Below, piece after piece: positions 1 to 6,308 of a stretch of DNA of 22,423 nt. The translations under genes were made by a program, and so were the position numbers. The stretch is from a virus, in the IMG/VR virus record IMGVR_UViG_3300010399_000335, positions 1 to 22,423 of that record; one strand, 5' to 3'. Below the pieces are notes generated by a model. It had not been told where the DNA came from. It was given only the letters and a program-made list of their open reading frames with translations, and ran no database searches. The number at the start of each line of letters is the position of its first letter. Positions within the stretch are counted from its first letter, which is position 1.

Positions 1-39
1 GAAAGGAACCGCAACTGGGTCACTCGTAAAGAAGGTGAA

Positions 40-417
40 ATGAACAAGGATGCTGAAAAAGGGATCGGCTTATACAGCATGGTTTGTGGCGGAGCATCCA
101 TCACCGGGATGGTTGTCACGAACGCCAACAGGAACCGCATGCTGAAGGTGGATGCCTTCGATGGGACGAACCCGCCTCCGGACATCAACACGATCAACTT
201 CAAAACAGATCCACGCATCTTTTATGCGACGATCATTTCAGATTTCAGGATAAGTGGTGGATACAAGACTTACAGGTTTGCGCAGCTCGAAAACCCAATT
301 TCTCATGAAGTCAAAGATGTTCCCATACCTATCATCGTAAGCAGGCCGGCTTATTACCCGATGAACGATCTGCGCGCGGTGGCAGGATCAGTAAAGCCGA
401 ATCCGTATTGGCCATAG
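40..417 (+). CDS. Hypothetical protein, possibly a small virion-associated protein
   Basis: I do not recognise this 125-residue protein. It is mixed hydrophobic/polar with alternating short strands (TGMVV, RMLKV, RIFYATII), suggesting a compact beta-rich fold, and has no signal peptide, membrane segment or catalytic motif that I can see. The ATG at 40 is preceded by GAAGGTG, a fair but closely spaced ribosome binding site. The same frame is open without a stop to base 1, so the gene may begin outside the window and the ATG may be internal. It ends 9 bases before the next gene, sharing the AGGAG that serves that gene. Lying ahead of the terminase genes in a phage late block, it is probably phage-encoded. 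Function is unassigned; the ORF is fairly certain, the start is not. Confidence 0.6.
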   Translation: MNKDAEKGIGLYSMVCGGASITGMVVTNANRNRMLKVDAFDGTNPPPDINTINFKTDPRIFYATIISDFRISGGYKTYRFAQLENPISHEVKDVPIPIIVSRPAYYPMNDLRAVAGSVKPNPYWP

Positions 418-426
418 GAGAAAAGT

Positions 427-1359
427 TTGAGTGACCGGTCAAAAACCTTCTTGTGCTACAACCACCAGGGCAAGGCGAATATGTATATAGATGCCCTGTT
501 GAGTGCCGGCTATACCCAAACGCGCAGCCATCAGCGCGCCCGTTTCTTCCTGATCGATACAGACACAGGCGGGCGGGTGGCGCAGTTATCGCGTTACTTC
601 CGGGCGCAAAAGGTATTTGTCTATAACCACTCAGCACGCCCGAGCATCTTCTATGACATCTTCCCGGAATGGGAAAAGACCACCGCACAGTTCGTCCCTG
701 CAGAGGGACACATTGAATTCCTGCAAAGGATGGGCTGCACAAAGCCGATCCATGTTTCAGGCTGGCACTTATGCGCCGTAAAGGAATTCAAGCCTCGGGA
801 TAGCTTCAGGCACGTGCTCTATGCGCCAATCCACCCGAACCGCAACGGTTTTCTGTCAGACATACACAAGAAGATAAATCTTGAAGTGTTCCAGAGCTTG
901 TATGCGCTGGTGCGGAGTGGAGAGATCGATCTTACGGTCCGCACAGTCATGTCACTGGATCTCAATGGCTTGCGACGTGCACAAAAGGTAACTTACATCC
1001 TGGGCGATCCAGACGGCTCATATAACGATATTGACACCGCTGATGTCGTTGTCTCTCATGGCACATTTGCTTATCTTTCCGTTGCCCGTGGAGTGCCCAC
1101 TGTCATGATGGCAGAAGCCGAACCGCCGATTTATGGCAATCGAGCCGATGCCTGCCAGACGCCGCCCCATTGGAATGAGTATAAGGGTTTGATCATCTTC
1201 CCTCTCGATATCCTTAACGAAGAACCGGCCACATTACTGGAGCGCGCCATTCAAAGTGACGTGGAAATAGCTGATTGGCGACGGCGGATGATCGGGGAGC
1301 CGTTTGACGGCGCCGGGTTTGTTCGAGAAGTCGAAAGGTATATGCAGGGTAAAACGTAA
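427..1359 (+). CDS. GT-B-like glycosyltransferase / CDP-glycerol glycerophosphotransferase-like protein
   Basis: This 310-residue soluble protein starts with TTG; AGGAG at 416-420 sits 6 bases upstream. An ATG at 481 is a less likely alternative. Its C-terminal half looks like the nucleotide-sugar-binding half of a GT-B transferase: a strand-turn RHVLYAPIHPN around residues 128-138, as in CDP-glycerol glycerophosphotransferases, and an acidic-to-glycine segment IDTADVVVSHGTFAYLS at 202-218 followed by RGVPTVMM. The latter resembles the donor-site pattern 'AD-hhhS-G-(x)n-A-hh-G-hPhh' of UDP-GlcNAc epimerase and GT28-like enzymes. What is transferred is not visible. Candidates are modification of the host envelope (exclusion or serotype change), of the phage's own DNA, or of a virion protein. 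It sits directly before the terminase small subunit, an uncommon place for such an enzyme. Family assignment is by motif only. Confidence 0.6.
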   Translation: MSDRSKTFLCYNHQGKANMYIDALLSAGYTQTRSHQRARFFLIDTDTGGRVAQLSRYFRAQKVFVYNHSARPSIFYDIFPEWEKTTAQFVPAEGHIEFLQRMGCTKPIHVSGWHLCAVKEFKPRDSFRHVLYAPIHPNRNGFLSDIHKKINLEVFQSLYALVRSGEIDLTVRTVMSLDLNGLRRAQKVTYILGDPDGSYNDIDTADVVVSHGTFAYLSVARGVPTVMMAEAEPPIYGNRADACQTPPHWNEYKGLIIFPLDILNEEPATLLERAIQSDVEIADWRRRMIGEPFDGAGFVREVERYMQGKT

Positions 1360-1371
1360 CGGAACGTAACG

Positions 1372-1914
1372 ATGACACTTAACAAAAGCCAGAAGGAAGC
1401 CGTGTTGATGTGGATCGCCGAGGGGCTGGAGACAGACGAAATCAATAAACGCGCGGCAAAGGTCAAGCCGCCTTTTACGGTATCCAGGCGCGCTGTTGCA
1501 CATTACCGGAAAACGCGTGGCGTGAAGTTGGAAGAGATCAAGGAAGCCGATGAAACCAGCGCCCTGAATAAAGGTCTGGCGCTGAAAGAAAATCGAGTTG
1601 ACAGATTGCAACAGCTTGCCGACTTGTTGATAGGTGATCTCTTTGAAAATGACCTACTATGGACAGATGAAGTCAAAGGGATTGGCGGCGCCGATAACTT
1701 TGAGCGGATTGATTATAAAGAATTCAATAAAGCCGAAGTGGATGCTTTGCGTGGTGTCTTGGATGACCTTGCATCTGAAGTTGGTGAGCGTGTCAAGAGA
1801 TCCGACGTGACCAGCGGCGGCGAACCCATCCAAATGCAGCCGGAACAAATAGCGCAACGTGTAAATCAGATATTGGAGCTGGCAGAGAAACGGAAAAAAG
1901 ATGCTGGGAACTGA
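1372..1914 (+). CDS. Phage terminase small subunit
   Basis: This is a 180-residue, charged, helical protein. The first ~60 residues fit a helix-turn-helix DNA-binding domain (TLNKSQKEAVLMWIAEGLE, then TDEINKRAA and VSRRAVAHYRKTRG as recognition-helix region), the usual N-terminal part of small terminases that recognise the packaging site. The middle (about 65-150) is acidic and helical, suitable for oligomerisation. The C-terminus (PEQIAQRVNQILELAEKRKK) is a basic helix of the kind that contacts the large subunit. It overlaps the large terminase by 14 bases, so the two are probably translationally coupled. Its start region is preceded by two copies of AACGTAACG. Assignment rests on domain pattern plus invariant position before the large subunit; confidence is good even though small terminases are poorly conserved. 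Confidence 0.8.
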   Translation: MTLNKSQKEAVLMWIAEGLETDEINKRAAKVKPPFTVSRRAVAHYRKTRGVKLEEIKEADETSALNKGLALKENRVDRLQQLADLLIGDLFENDLLWTDEVKGIGGADNFERIDYKEFNKAEVDALRGVLDDLASEVGERVKRSDVTSGGEPIQMQPEQIAQRVNQILELAEKRKKDAGN

Positions 1915-3421
1915 TTTACTTGAGTATCTAAGCGAAACTGAAAGAGCGGAGCTCGAAAGCCTGATCTCTGCTCTGCCTGCCTGGATGCCAGATCCGGACA
2001 ATGAGCCTCAATGCGCGGCCTACGAAAGCGAGGCCGATGTGATTGGCTATGGCGGTGCGGCCGGCGGAGGAAAAACAGATCTGCTTTTGGGCTTTGCAGG
2101 GACAAAGCATCACCGTTCGATCATCTTCCGGCGTGTGTTTCCGTTACTCGAAGGCATAGAAGCGCGAAGCCGTGAGATATTCAACGCAACCGGAAACGCA
2201 CGTGTGAAAGACAGCTACAACGAATCCCTGCACAGGTGGGAGCTCTCGACTGGTGCAACAGTGCGCCTGGCTGCCATTCAGTACGAAGCCGACAAGAAGA
2301 ATTTTCAGGGCCGGCCACATGACTTCTACGGCTTCGACGAAGCTACCGAGTTCATGGAATCGCAGGTGCGGTTTGTAATAGGATGGAACCGAAGTACACG
2401 GCCCAATCAAAAATGCCGCGTGGTTCTCGCGTTCAACCCGCCGATGGACGAATCAGGAGAGTGGGTTGTTAAGTTCTTTGCGCCGTGGTTGGACGAAACA
2501 CACGCGCGACCGGCAAAAGATGGCGAGCTGCGATGGTATGCGATGGTGGACGGTGAAGAAGTAGAGCGGCCAGACGAAAAGCCATTTTCCCATGACGGCG
2601 AGATCATCACACCGAAAAGCCGAACATTCTTTCATGCAAAATTGTCGGATAACAAGATCCTTGAACGGACCGGGTACGGCTCGACCATTGACGCCATGCC
2701 TGAGCCAATTCGCTCACTGCTCAAAGGTAAGTTTGGTGCATATAAACAATTTGATCCTTTTCAAGTTATCCCCGCTACCTGGGTGCGGGCCGCACAAGAG
2801 CGATGGAATAATAGTGAACCAGGACAGGCAATTACATCAGTAGGCATAGACGTTGCCCGCGGCGGCGCTGACCAAACAGTATTCGCCATTCTGCGAGCCG
2901 ATAGGTTTGATGAGCTGAAGAAATATCCAGGCCCATCAACTCCGGACGGCCGCACTGTTGCGTTGCTGGCAGGTCAAGCCACTGGAAAACAAAAGCCCGT
3001 GATCGGCGTTGATGTGATCGGCATAGGTGCGGCGGTTTACGATGCCATGCCCGGCAGCATCGGTGTGAATTTTGGAGGAGGGTCAGGAGAAACAGATAAA
3101 AGCGGGAAGTATAAGTTTGTCAATTTGAGGGCAGAAGCATATTGGAAACTGAGAGAAGCATTAGACCCAGACTATGGAGCTACTCTCGCTCTGCCGCCCG
3201 ATAAAGAATTACTAGGTGATCTATGCGCGCCGAAGTGGTCGGTGCGAACAGGGAAGATATATATTGAAAGCAAGGATGAAATTATCAAGCGGCTTGGGCG
3301 CTCGCCCGATTGTGCCGATGCAGTGGCTATTGCGTTGTTGTGCCTTTCTAAAAACTTGGACTGGAATAACACACAGGGCCTGGGCCACGTCAAGGATTAC
3401 AAAAGCAAATGGACAGAATAG
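1901..3421 (+). CDS. terL: Phage terminase large subunit (ATPase-nuclease)
   Basis: This is the motor that pumps DNA into the prohead and cuts the concatemer. The 506-residue length is typical. The ATPase part shows a Walker A motif GYGGAAGGGKT at 49-59 (K58, T59), a Walker B motif DFYGFDEATEF at 141-151 (D146, E147 acting in metal binding and hydrolysis) and a coupling-type motif VVLAFNPP at about 174-181. The C-terminal RNase H-like nuclease shows GIDVARGG with D317, GVDVIGIG with D371, and SPDCADA with D470/D473, three acidic clusters expected to hold two metal ions. It starts inside the small subunit gene and overlaps the following small gene by 13 bases. The motifs resemble terminases of Mu-like and related siphophages. 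I see no break or missing catalytic residue. Confidence 0.95.
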   Translation: MLGTDLLEYLSETERAELESLISALPAWMPDPDNEPQCAAYESEADVIGYGGAAGGGKTDLLLGFAGTKHHRSIIFRRVFPLLEGIEARSREIFNATGNARVKDSYNESLHRWELSTGATVRLAAIQYEADKKNFQGRPHDFYGFDEATEFMESQVRFVIGWNRSTRPNQKCRVVLAFNPPMDESGEWVVKFFAPWLDETHARPAKDGELRWYAMVDGEEVERPDEKPFSHDGEIITPKSRTFFHAKLSDNKILERTGYGSTIDAMPEPIRSLLKGKFGAYKQFDPFQVIPATWVRAAQERWNNSEPGQAITSVGIDVARGGADQTVFAILRADRFDELKKYPGPSTPDGRTVALLAGQATGKQKPVIGVDVIGIGAAVYDAMPGSIGVNFGGGSGETDKSGKYKFVNLRAEAYWKLREALDPDYGATLALPPDKELLGDLCAPKWSVRTGKIYIESKDEIIKRLGRSPDCADAVAIALLCLSKNLDWNNTQGLGHVKDYKSKWTE

Positions 3422-3591
3422 GCACTCATTCACTGGTTATTGTCACCGGCGTGATCACCGTCTTTTATTTCTCGCGCCTGATCGCACTACTCAATGAACA
3501 GGGAAACGTCTTATGGCGTGATCCTGCCTTCCCGTTATATCTTGTGGAATATCTGATCGAGAATCCGCCGCACCAAACGCGATGGAGCTAA
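3409..3591 (+). CDS. Small membrane protein between terminase and portal
   Basis: This is a 60-residue ORF overlapping the terminase end by 13 bases and ending 9 bases before the portal ATG. Residues about 8-28 (SLVIVTGVITVFYFSRLIALL) form one clear hydrophobic helix. The rest is short, with a proline- and basic-rich tail (ENPPHQTRWS). It has no enzyme motif. An upstream AAGGA about 10 bases before the ATG could serve as binding site, helped by coupling to the terminase stop. Small one-TM proteins at this position recur in phage head operons without assigned function; a membrane anchor or a lysis accessory are possible but nothing here proves either. The tight fit between two certain genes supports it being real. 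Confidence 0.6.
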   Translation: MDRIGTHSLVIVTGVITVFYFSRLIALLNEQGNVLWRDPAFPLYLVEYLIENPPHQTRWS

Positions 3592-3600
3592 GGAGCCATT

Positions 3601-5013
3601 ATGGCAACAGCAGAGAAAGTAAAAGCGAACGGCAAACAACCCGAAACCAGGCGAGAGGTGCGCATTGTATTCAATGAAGCCGGAACATCTGGATTGAAGG
3701 AATGGAGCGGCTTTATCACGCAAGCCTATAACGCCGCTCTGTACTGGCCGGGTGTGCAGCCGTTATATAGCAGGCTTCGAACCTCCATGCCTGAGATCGT
3801 CATGATCCGCCGTGCATTTGCATCCTGGGCCCGGAACATGTCGCCTGTTGTGGACCTGCCAGAGAATCCGTCCGACGACGATAAACGATATCAGGAGTTC
3901 ATTCAGTCCGACTTCGAGAACATGGAAGGCGGCTCTGCACAGTTCCTGGATACGCTGGTAAACCATGTCCCCTTCTATGGTTGGGGATGGTGGGAAGCTG
4001 TGCCAGGTCTGCGGGATGGCGCATGGACACCGCCGCCATTCGTGGACAGTCAGGGAAAGTTCTGGCCAGATGATTGGCGCTCAGAGCAGAATGACGGCCT
4101 GATCGGCATGCGCCGGCTTGCATGGCGGGATACATCCACCTTTTACGGTTGGGAATTCGACGGCGCCAAGAAGATGATCGGCATGACACAGCAGGACTTC
4201 CCGAATACGCCTGTGACACTGCCAAAGAATAAATCATTGCATCTGACATTCGGAGATCCCAATAACCCGGAAGGCTCATCCCCGCTCGAAGCCGTCTGGC
4301 GGTTGGAGCGTATCAAGTATGGCCTGGAAGTGATCCAGGGCATCGGCTTTGAACACGCCGCCGGCCATCTGAGTGTGCAGAAAACGGAATCAGGAACGAT
4401 CTCTGATCCAGATAAAACAGCGATCGCAGAGGCGGCAAGGAACCTGCTCTCTGCACAGGAAGGTAATTATGCCTACTGGCCGCATGGCATCGAAGGCCAG
4501 GTATTGGATATTCCATTCCAGGCGGCCAGCTCACTGCTTGAAGCGATCAAGCATTATTCCATCCTGACGTTATCTGTGTATATGATGCAAACCATAGCAC
4601 TCAATACCATGACAAACACCGGTGCGCAGGCGTCACAGGTGGACAGCACGAACCTGGCCGTCTTTACATTCAATGCCATGATGGATGGATTCGCATCCCA
4701 ATACGATGCGCAGATCGGCAAGCGTTTGTATCAGTGGAATAAGGATAGTTTCCCCGGCCTCACCAAACGCCCTAACATCCGCTTTAGCCATATCGAAAAC
4801 AATATCGCACTCGGCGAGCTGGGCGGGTTTATGTCTGCGCTGAATGGGATCCTGCCACTCGGTGAGGAAGATTACAAGGCCTTCCGCAAACGCTCTGGCT
4901 TCCTGCCTGAGAACAATCCTGAGATGGATGCGACTATTGAGCCGGCGCGGACATTGGATAATGCGCCGACGGATGGACAGCCAACGCCTGAGAAAGCAGA
5001 GCAGACAGAATGA
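3601..5013 (+). CDS. Portal protein (Mu gp29 / DUF935-like)
   Basis: This is the 470-residue dodecameric portal forming the DNA entry vertex of the head, docking site for terminase and later the neck. AAGGAG at 3590-3595 lies 5 bases before the ATG. The region MPEIVMIRRAFASWARNM at about 63-80 fits the early stem/wing. FYGWGWWE at about 125-132 and the segment NNPEGSSPLEAVWRLER at 221-237 match the conserved 'GxSpL...W...' helix of the Mu gp29/DUF935 family. The QASQVDSTN segment (343-351) and a following long helix fit the crown. The C-terminal ~30 residues are polar and acidic (PTDGQPTPEKAEQTE), probably disordered. It ends with an ATGA overlap onto a tiny membrane protein gene. Assignment is by family resemblance plus position right after the terminase. 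Confidence 0.85.
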   Translation: MATAEKVKANGKQPETRREVRIVFNEAGTSGLKEWSGFITQAYNAALYWPGVQPLYSRLRTSMPEIVMIRRAFASWARNMSPVVDLPENPSDDDKRYQEFIQSDFENMEGGSAQFLDTLVNHVPFYGWGWWEAVPGLRDGAWTPPPFVDSQGKFWPDDWRSEQNDGLIGMRRLAWRDTSTFYGWEFDGAKKMIGMTQQDFPNTPVTLPKNKSLHLTFGDPNNPEGSSPLEAVWRLERIKYGLEVIQGIGFEHAAGHLSVQKTESGTISDPDKTAIAEAARNLLSAQEGNYAYWPHGIEGQVLDIPFQAASSLLEAIKHYSILTLSVYMMQTIALNTMTNTGAQASQVDSTNLAVFTFNAMMDGFASQYDAQIGKRLYQWNKDSFPGLTKRPNIRFSHIENNIALGELGGFMSALNGILPLGEEDYKAFRKRSGFLPENNPEMDATIEPARTLDNAPTDGQPTPEKAEQTE

Positions 5014-5159
5014 CACTCTGGATAATTCTCGCCTTCGTTGTTGGGTTGCTTCTTGGCTTTGCGGCTGGATGCTTCTTTGCCATGCTTGGAGTTTATGAGA
5101 ACATGAAACACGGCAAAATCACATATCACCGCGACAATGACAAGGCTTTGAGCAAATGA
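5010..5159 (+). CDS. Very small single-TM membrane protein
   Basis: This is a 49-residue ORF joined by ATGA overlaps at both ends: its ATG overlaps the portal stop (5011-5013), and its own TGA (5157-5159) overlaps the ATG of the next head gene at 5156. Translation gives MTLWIILAFVVGLLLGFAAG, then CFFAMLGVYE, then a polar tail ending DNDKALSK. It has one long hydrophobic helix (residues about 3-30) with a glycine zipper-like run, then a short charged C-terminus. No signal for secretion or catalysis is visible. The perfect double overlap is good evidence for a translated gene. It could be a membrane-associated assembly factor or a lysis-related peptide; neither is shown by the sequence. Confidence 0.55.
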   Translation: MTLWIILAFVVGLLLGFAAGCFFAMLGVYENMKHGKITYHRDNDKALSK

Positions 5160-5911
5160 CCCTTCCTTCAGGTTCTGCCAACACTGCGCTGTTTATCAAG
5201 AATGAAGACACGTCCCTGATGTATGAACTATGGGACGGCTATTCAGGTTTGCCCGGTCTCTTGGATGCAACACGCGGTCGCCGTGGCAAGCGCAGCGGGT
5301 ACACCTACGACCCAGCAACAGGGAAATACTACTGGACGGGAACCAGTCAGGCCGTGAGTGAACAGCGTCTGCGTACCGCCGTCAAGCGCGTGAGTGATGA
5401 AGCGTCGCTGCGGATGCGCAAGGAAACACAGCAGTTGATAGCCGGCATCATCCTGTTGACCGTCTGGTATTCGTCCATGCGGTCGCTCATGAACGCACTG
5501 TATCGCACTATCTTCACAGTATCCATCGGTGGCTTTGCCTTTGAAGATGATACCGCCCGCAATGTGTTCTATGCCTTGGTGCTGGCTCAATTCTCCTGGC
5601 TGGATAATTTTGCCGCCCAAGTCAGGAGTGGAGCGCAGGCATTGAACGGATCGGCGATCACGCGCGCCGGCATGTACGGGATGTATGGGAATGGCCTGGA
5701 CCAGAACATCAAGCTATACCACGCACACGAACAAGGCTACACCGAAGCGAAACGCGTCCTTGGGCCCACTGAAGATCACTGCCATGACGCCGGCATACGC
5801 CAGGGATGCCAGGAACTCGCACACAAGGGATGGATGCCGCTTGGGGATATGGTGCCGATAGGCGATGCAACTTGTTATTCGAACTGTCTTTGCAGGATTG
5901 TATATAGGTGA
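5156..5911 (+). CDS. Minor head / head morphogenesis protein (SPP1 gp7 / Mu gpF family-like)
   Basis: This is a 251-residue protein directly after the portal, the usual place of the gp7/gpF minor head protein that travels inside the capsid with the DNA and contacts the portal. The N-terminal half is helical; residues about 93-107 (QLIAGIILLTVWYSS) are strongly hydrophobic. The C-terminal third carries the family signature: a Cys/His cluster DHCHDAG (H208, C209, H210), C218, then KGWMPLGDMVPIGDATC and CYSNCLCR (C240, C244, C246). In the family this corresponds to the conserved 'C..C....G...P...P...C.C' C-terminal domain and plausibly binds a zinc ion. It ends 4 bases before the next ATG at 5916. 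Classification is by this signature and context; the N-terminal half is divergent. Confidence 0.75.
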   Translation: MTLPSGSANTALFIKNEDTSLMYELWDGYSGLPGLLDATRGRRGKRSGYTYDPATGKYYWTGTSQAVSEQRLRTAVKRVSDEASLRMRKETQQLIAGIILLTVWYSSMRSLMNALYRTIFTVSIGGFAFEDDTARNVFYALVLAQFSWLDNFAAQVRSGAQALNGSAITRAGMYGMYGNGLDQNIKLYHAHEQGYTEAKRVLGPTEDHCHDAGIRQGCQELAHKGWMPLGDMVPIGDATCYSNCLCRIVYR

Positions 5912-5915
5912 AAAA

Positions 5916-6137
5916 ATGAGCAGTACAAACACATCTAACAACGTCGGTCTTCAGACTGCCCCACAGGATGTATCTCCGCGCGTTCATGAACTCATGCAAA
6001 GAATAGACCGCCTGCCCGCAGGTACATTCGAGATCACGATCACCAAGTCTGACGTGCGCGCGGCGGAATGGCAGATTGAGATCGTCCGCACGGAGCCGAT
6101 CATGAGCTTTGCGCTGTCGAAGTACAAGCCGGAGTGA
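5916..6137 (+). CDS. Hypothetical 73-residue phage protein
   Basis: The ATG at 5916 is preceded by AGGTG about 5 bases away and lies 4 bases after the stop of the head morphogenesis gene. An in-frame start at 5865 would overlap that gene and lacks a binding site, so I chose 5916. The first ~20 residues are Ser/Thr/Asn-rich (MSSTNTSNNVGLQTAPQD) and likely flexible. Residues about 25-70 alternate charged and hydrophobic positions (HELMQRIDRLPAGTFEITI; AEWQIEIVR), consistent with one helix followed by a small beta sheet. I do not recognise a family. Its place as the last gene before a terminator-containing gap makes it the end of the packaging/portal transcription segment. Confidence 0.6.
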   Translation: MSSTNTSNNVGLQTAPQDVSPRVHELMQRIDRLPAGTFEITITKSDVRAAEWQIEIVRTEPIMSFALSKYKPE

Positions 6138-6179
6138 ATGACAAAAAAGTTACAGCCACTTCCCGCGAATAAGGTTTAG
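6138..6179 (+). other. 13-codon mini-ORF, possible leader peptide
   Basis: The ATG at 6138 starts immediately after the TGA of the preceding gene, with GGAG at 6131-6134 three bases upstream. It encodes MTKKLQPLPANKV and stops at 6177-6179. It is followed by a GC hairpin (6198-6220) and then an intrinsic terminator (6255-6292). The spatial order (short peptide, hairpin, terminator, structural gene) resembles a leader region. The peptide holds no run of a single amino acid, and I found no convincing antiterminator pairing, so translation and function are speculative. Confidence 0.2.
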
Positions 6180-6197
6180 TGGTAATATCAAGTCATT

Positions 6198-6220
6198 GGC
6201 GGCGCAAGCTTTGAGCCGCC
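6198..6220 (+). other. GC-rich hairpin in the intergenic gap
   Basis: GGCGGC at 6198-6203 pairs with GCCGCC at 6215-6220, and CAA 6205-6207 can pair with TTG 6211-6213 across one mismatch. It is followed by CCCCAAAC rather than a T-run, so by itself it is not an intrinsic terminator. It may protect or fold the RNA between the 73-residue protein gene and the downstream terminator. Confidence 0.4.
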
Positions 6221-6254
6221 CCCAAACAACTAGATAACGCACGTGGTCTTTACT

Positions 6255-6292
6255 GGCCCGACATTCCGATAGCGGAGTGTCGGGCCTTTTTT
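6255..6292 (+). terminator. Strong rho-independent terminator before the capsid unit
   Basis: GGCCCGACA at 6255-6263 pairs perfectly with TGTCGGGCC at 6278-6286. The stem continues inward (TTCCG with CGGAG, one G-U pair) to about 14 base pairs, closed by the loop ATAG at 6269-6272. Six T residues follow at 6287-6292. The structure sits only 16 bases before the ATG of the protease-scaffold gene. It should cut or attenuate transcripts from the packaging/portal genes; how the downstream unit is then transcribed is not obvious, as I see no clear sigma70-type promoter. Confidence 0.85.
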
Positions 6293-6308
6293 GTTTCCTG
6301 GAGTCTCT

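Noticed and set aside
5865-5915. Upstream in-frame start for the 73-residue protein gene
   Set aside because: It would overlap the minor head gene by 47 bases without a ribosome binding site, while ATG 5916 has AGGTG and a natural 4-base gap.
6160-6188. Possible sigma70 promoter (TAATAT at 6183-6188)
   Set aside because: The -10 match is only partial and the -35 region 17 bases upstream (TTCCCG area) does not match; also it lies before, not after, the strong terminator.
6291-6308. TTG at 6291 as start of the protease-scaffold gene
   Set aside because: It lies within the terminator T-run, lacks a binding site, and the ATG at 6309 has TGGAG at ideal distance.
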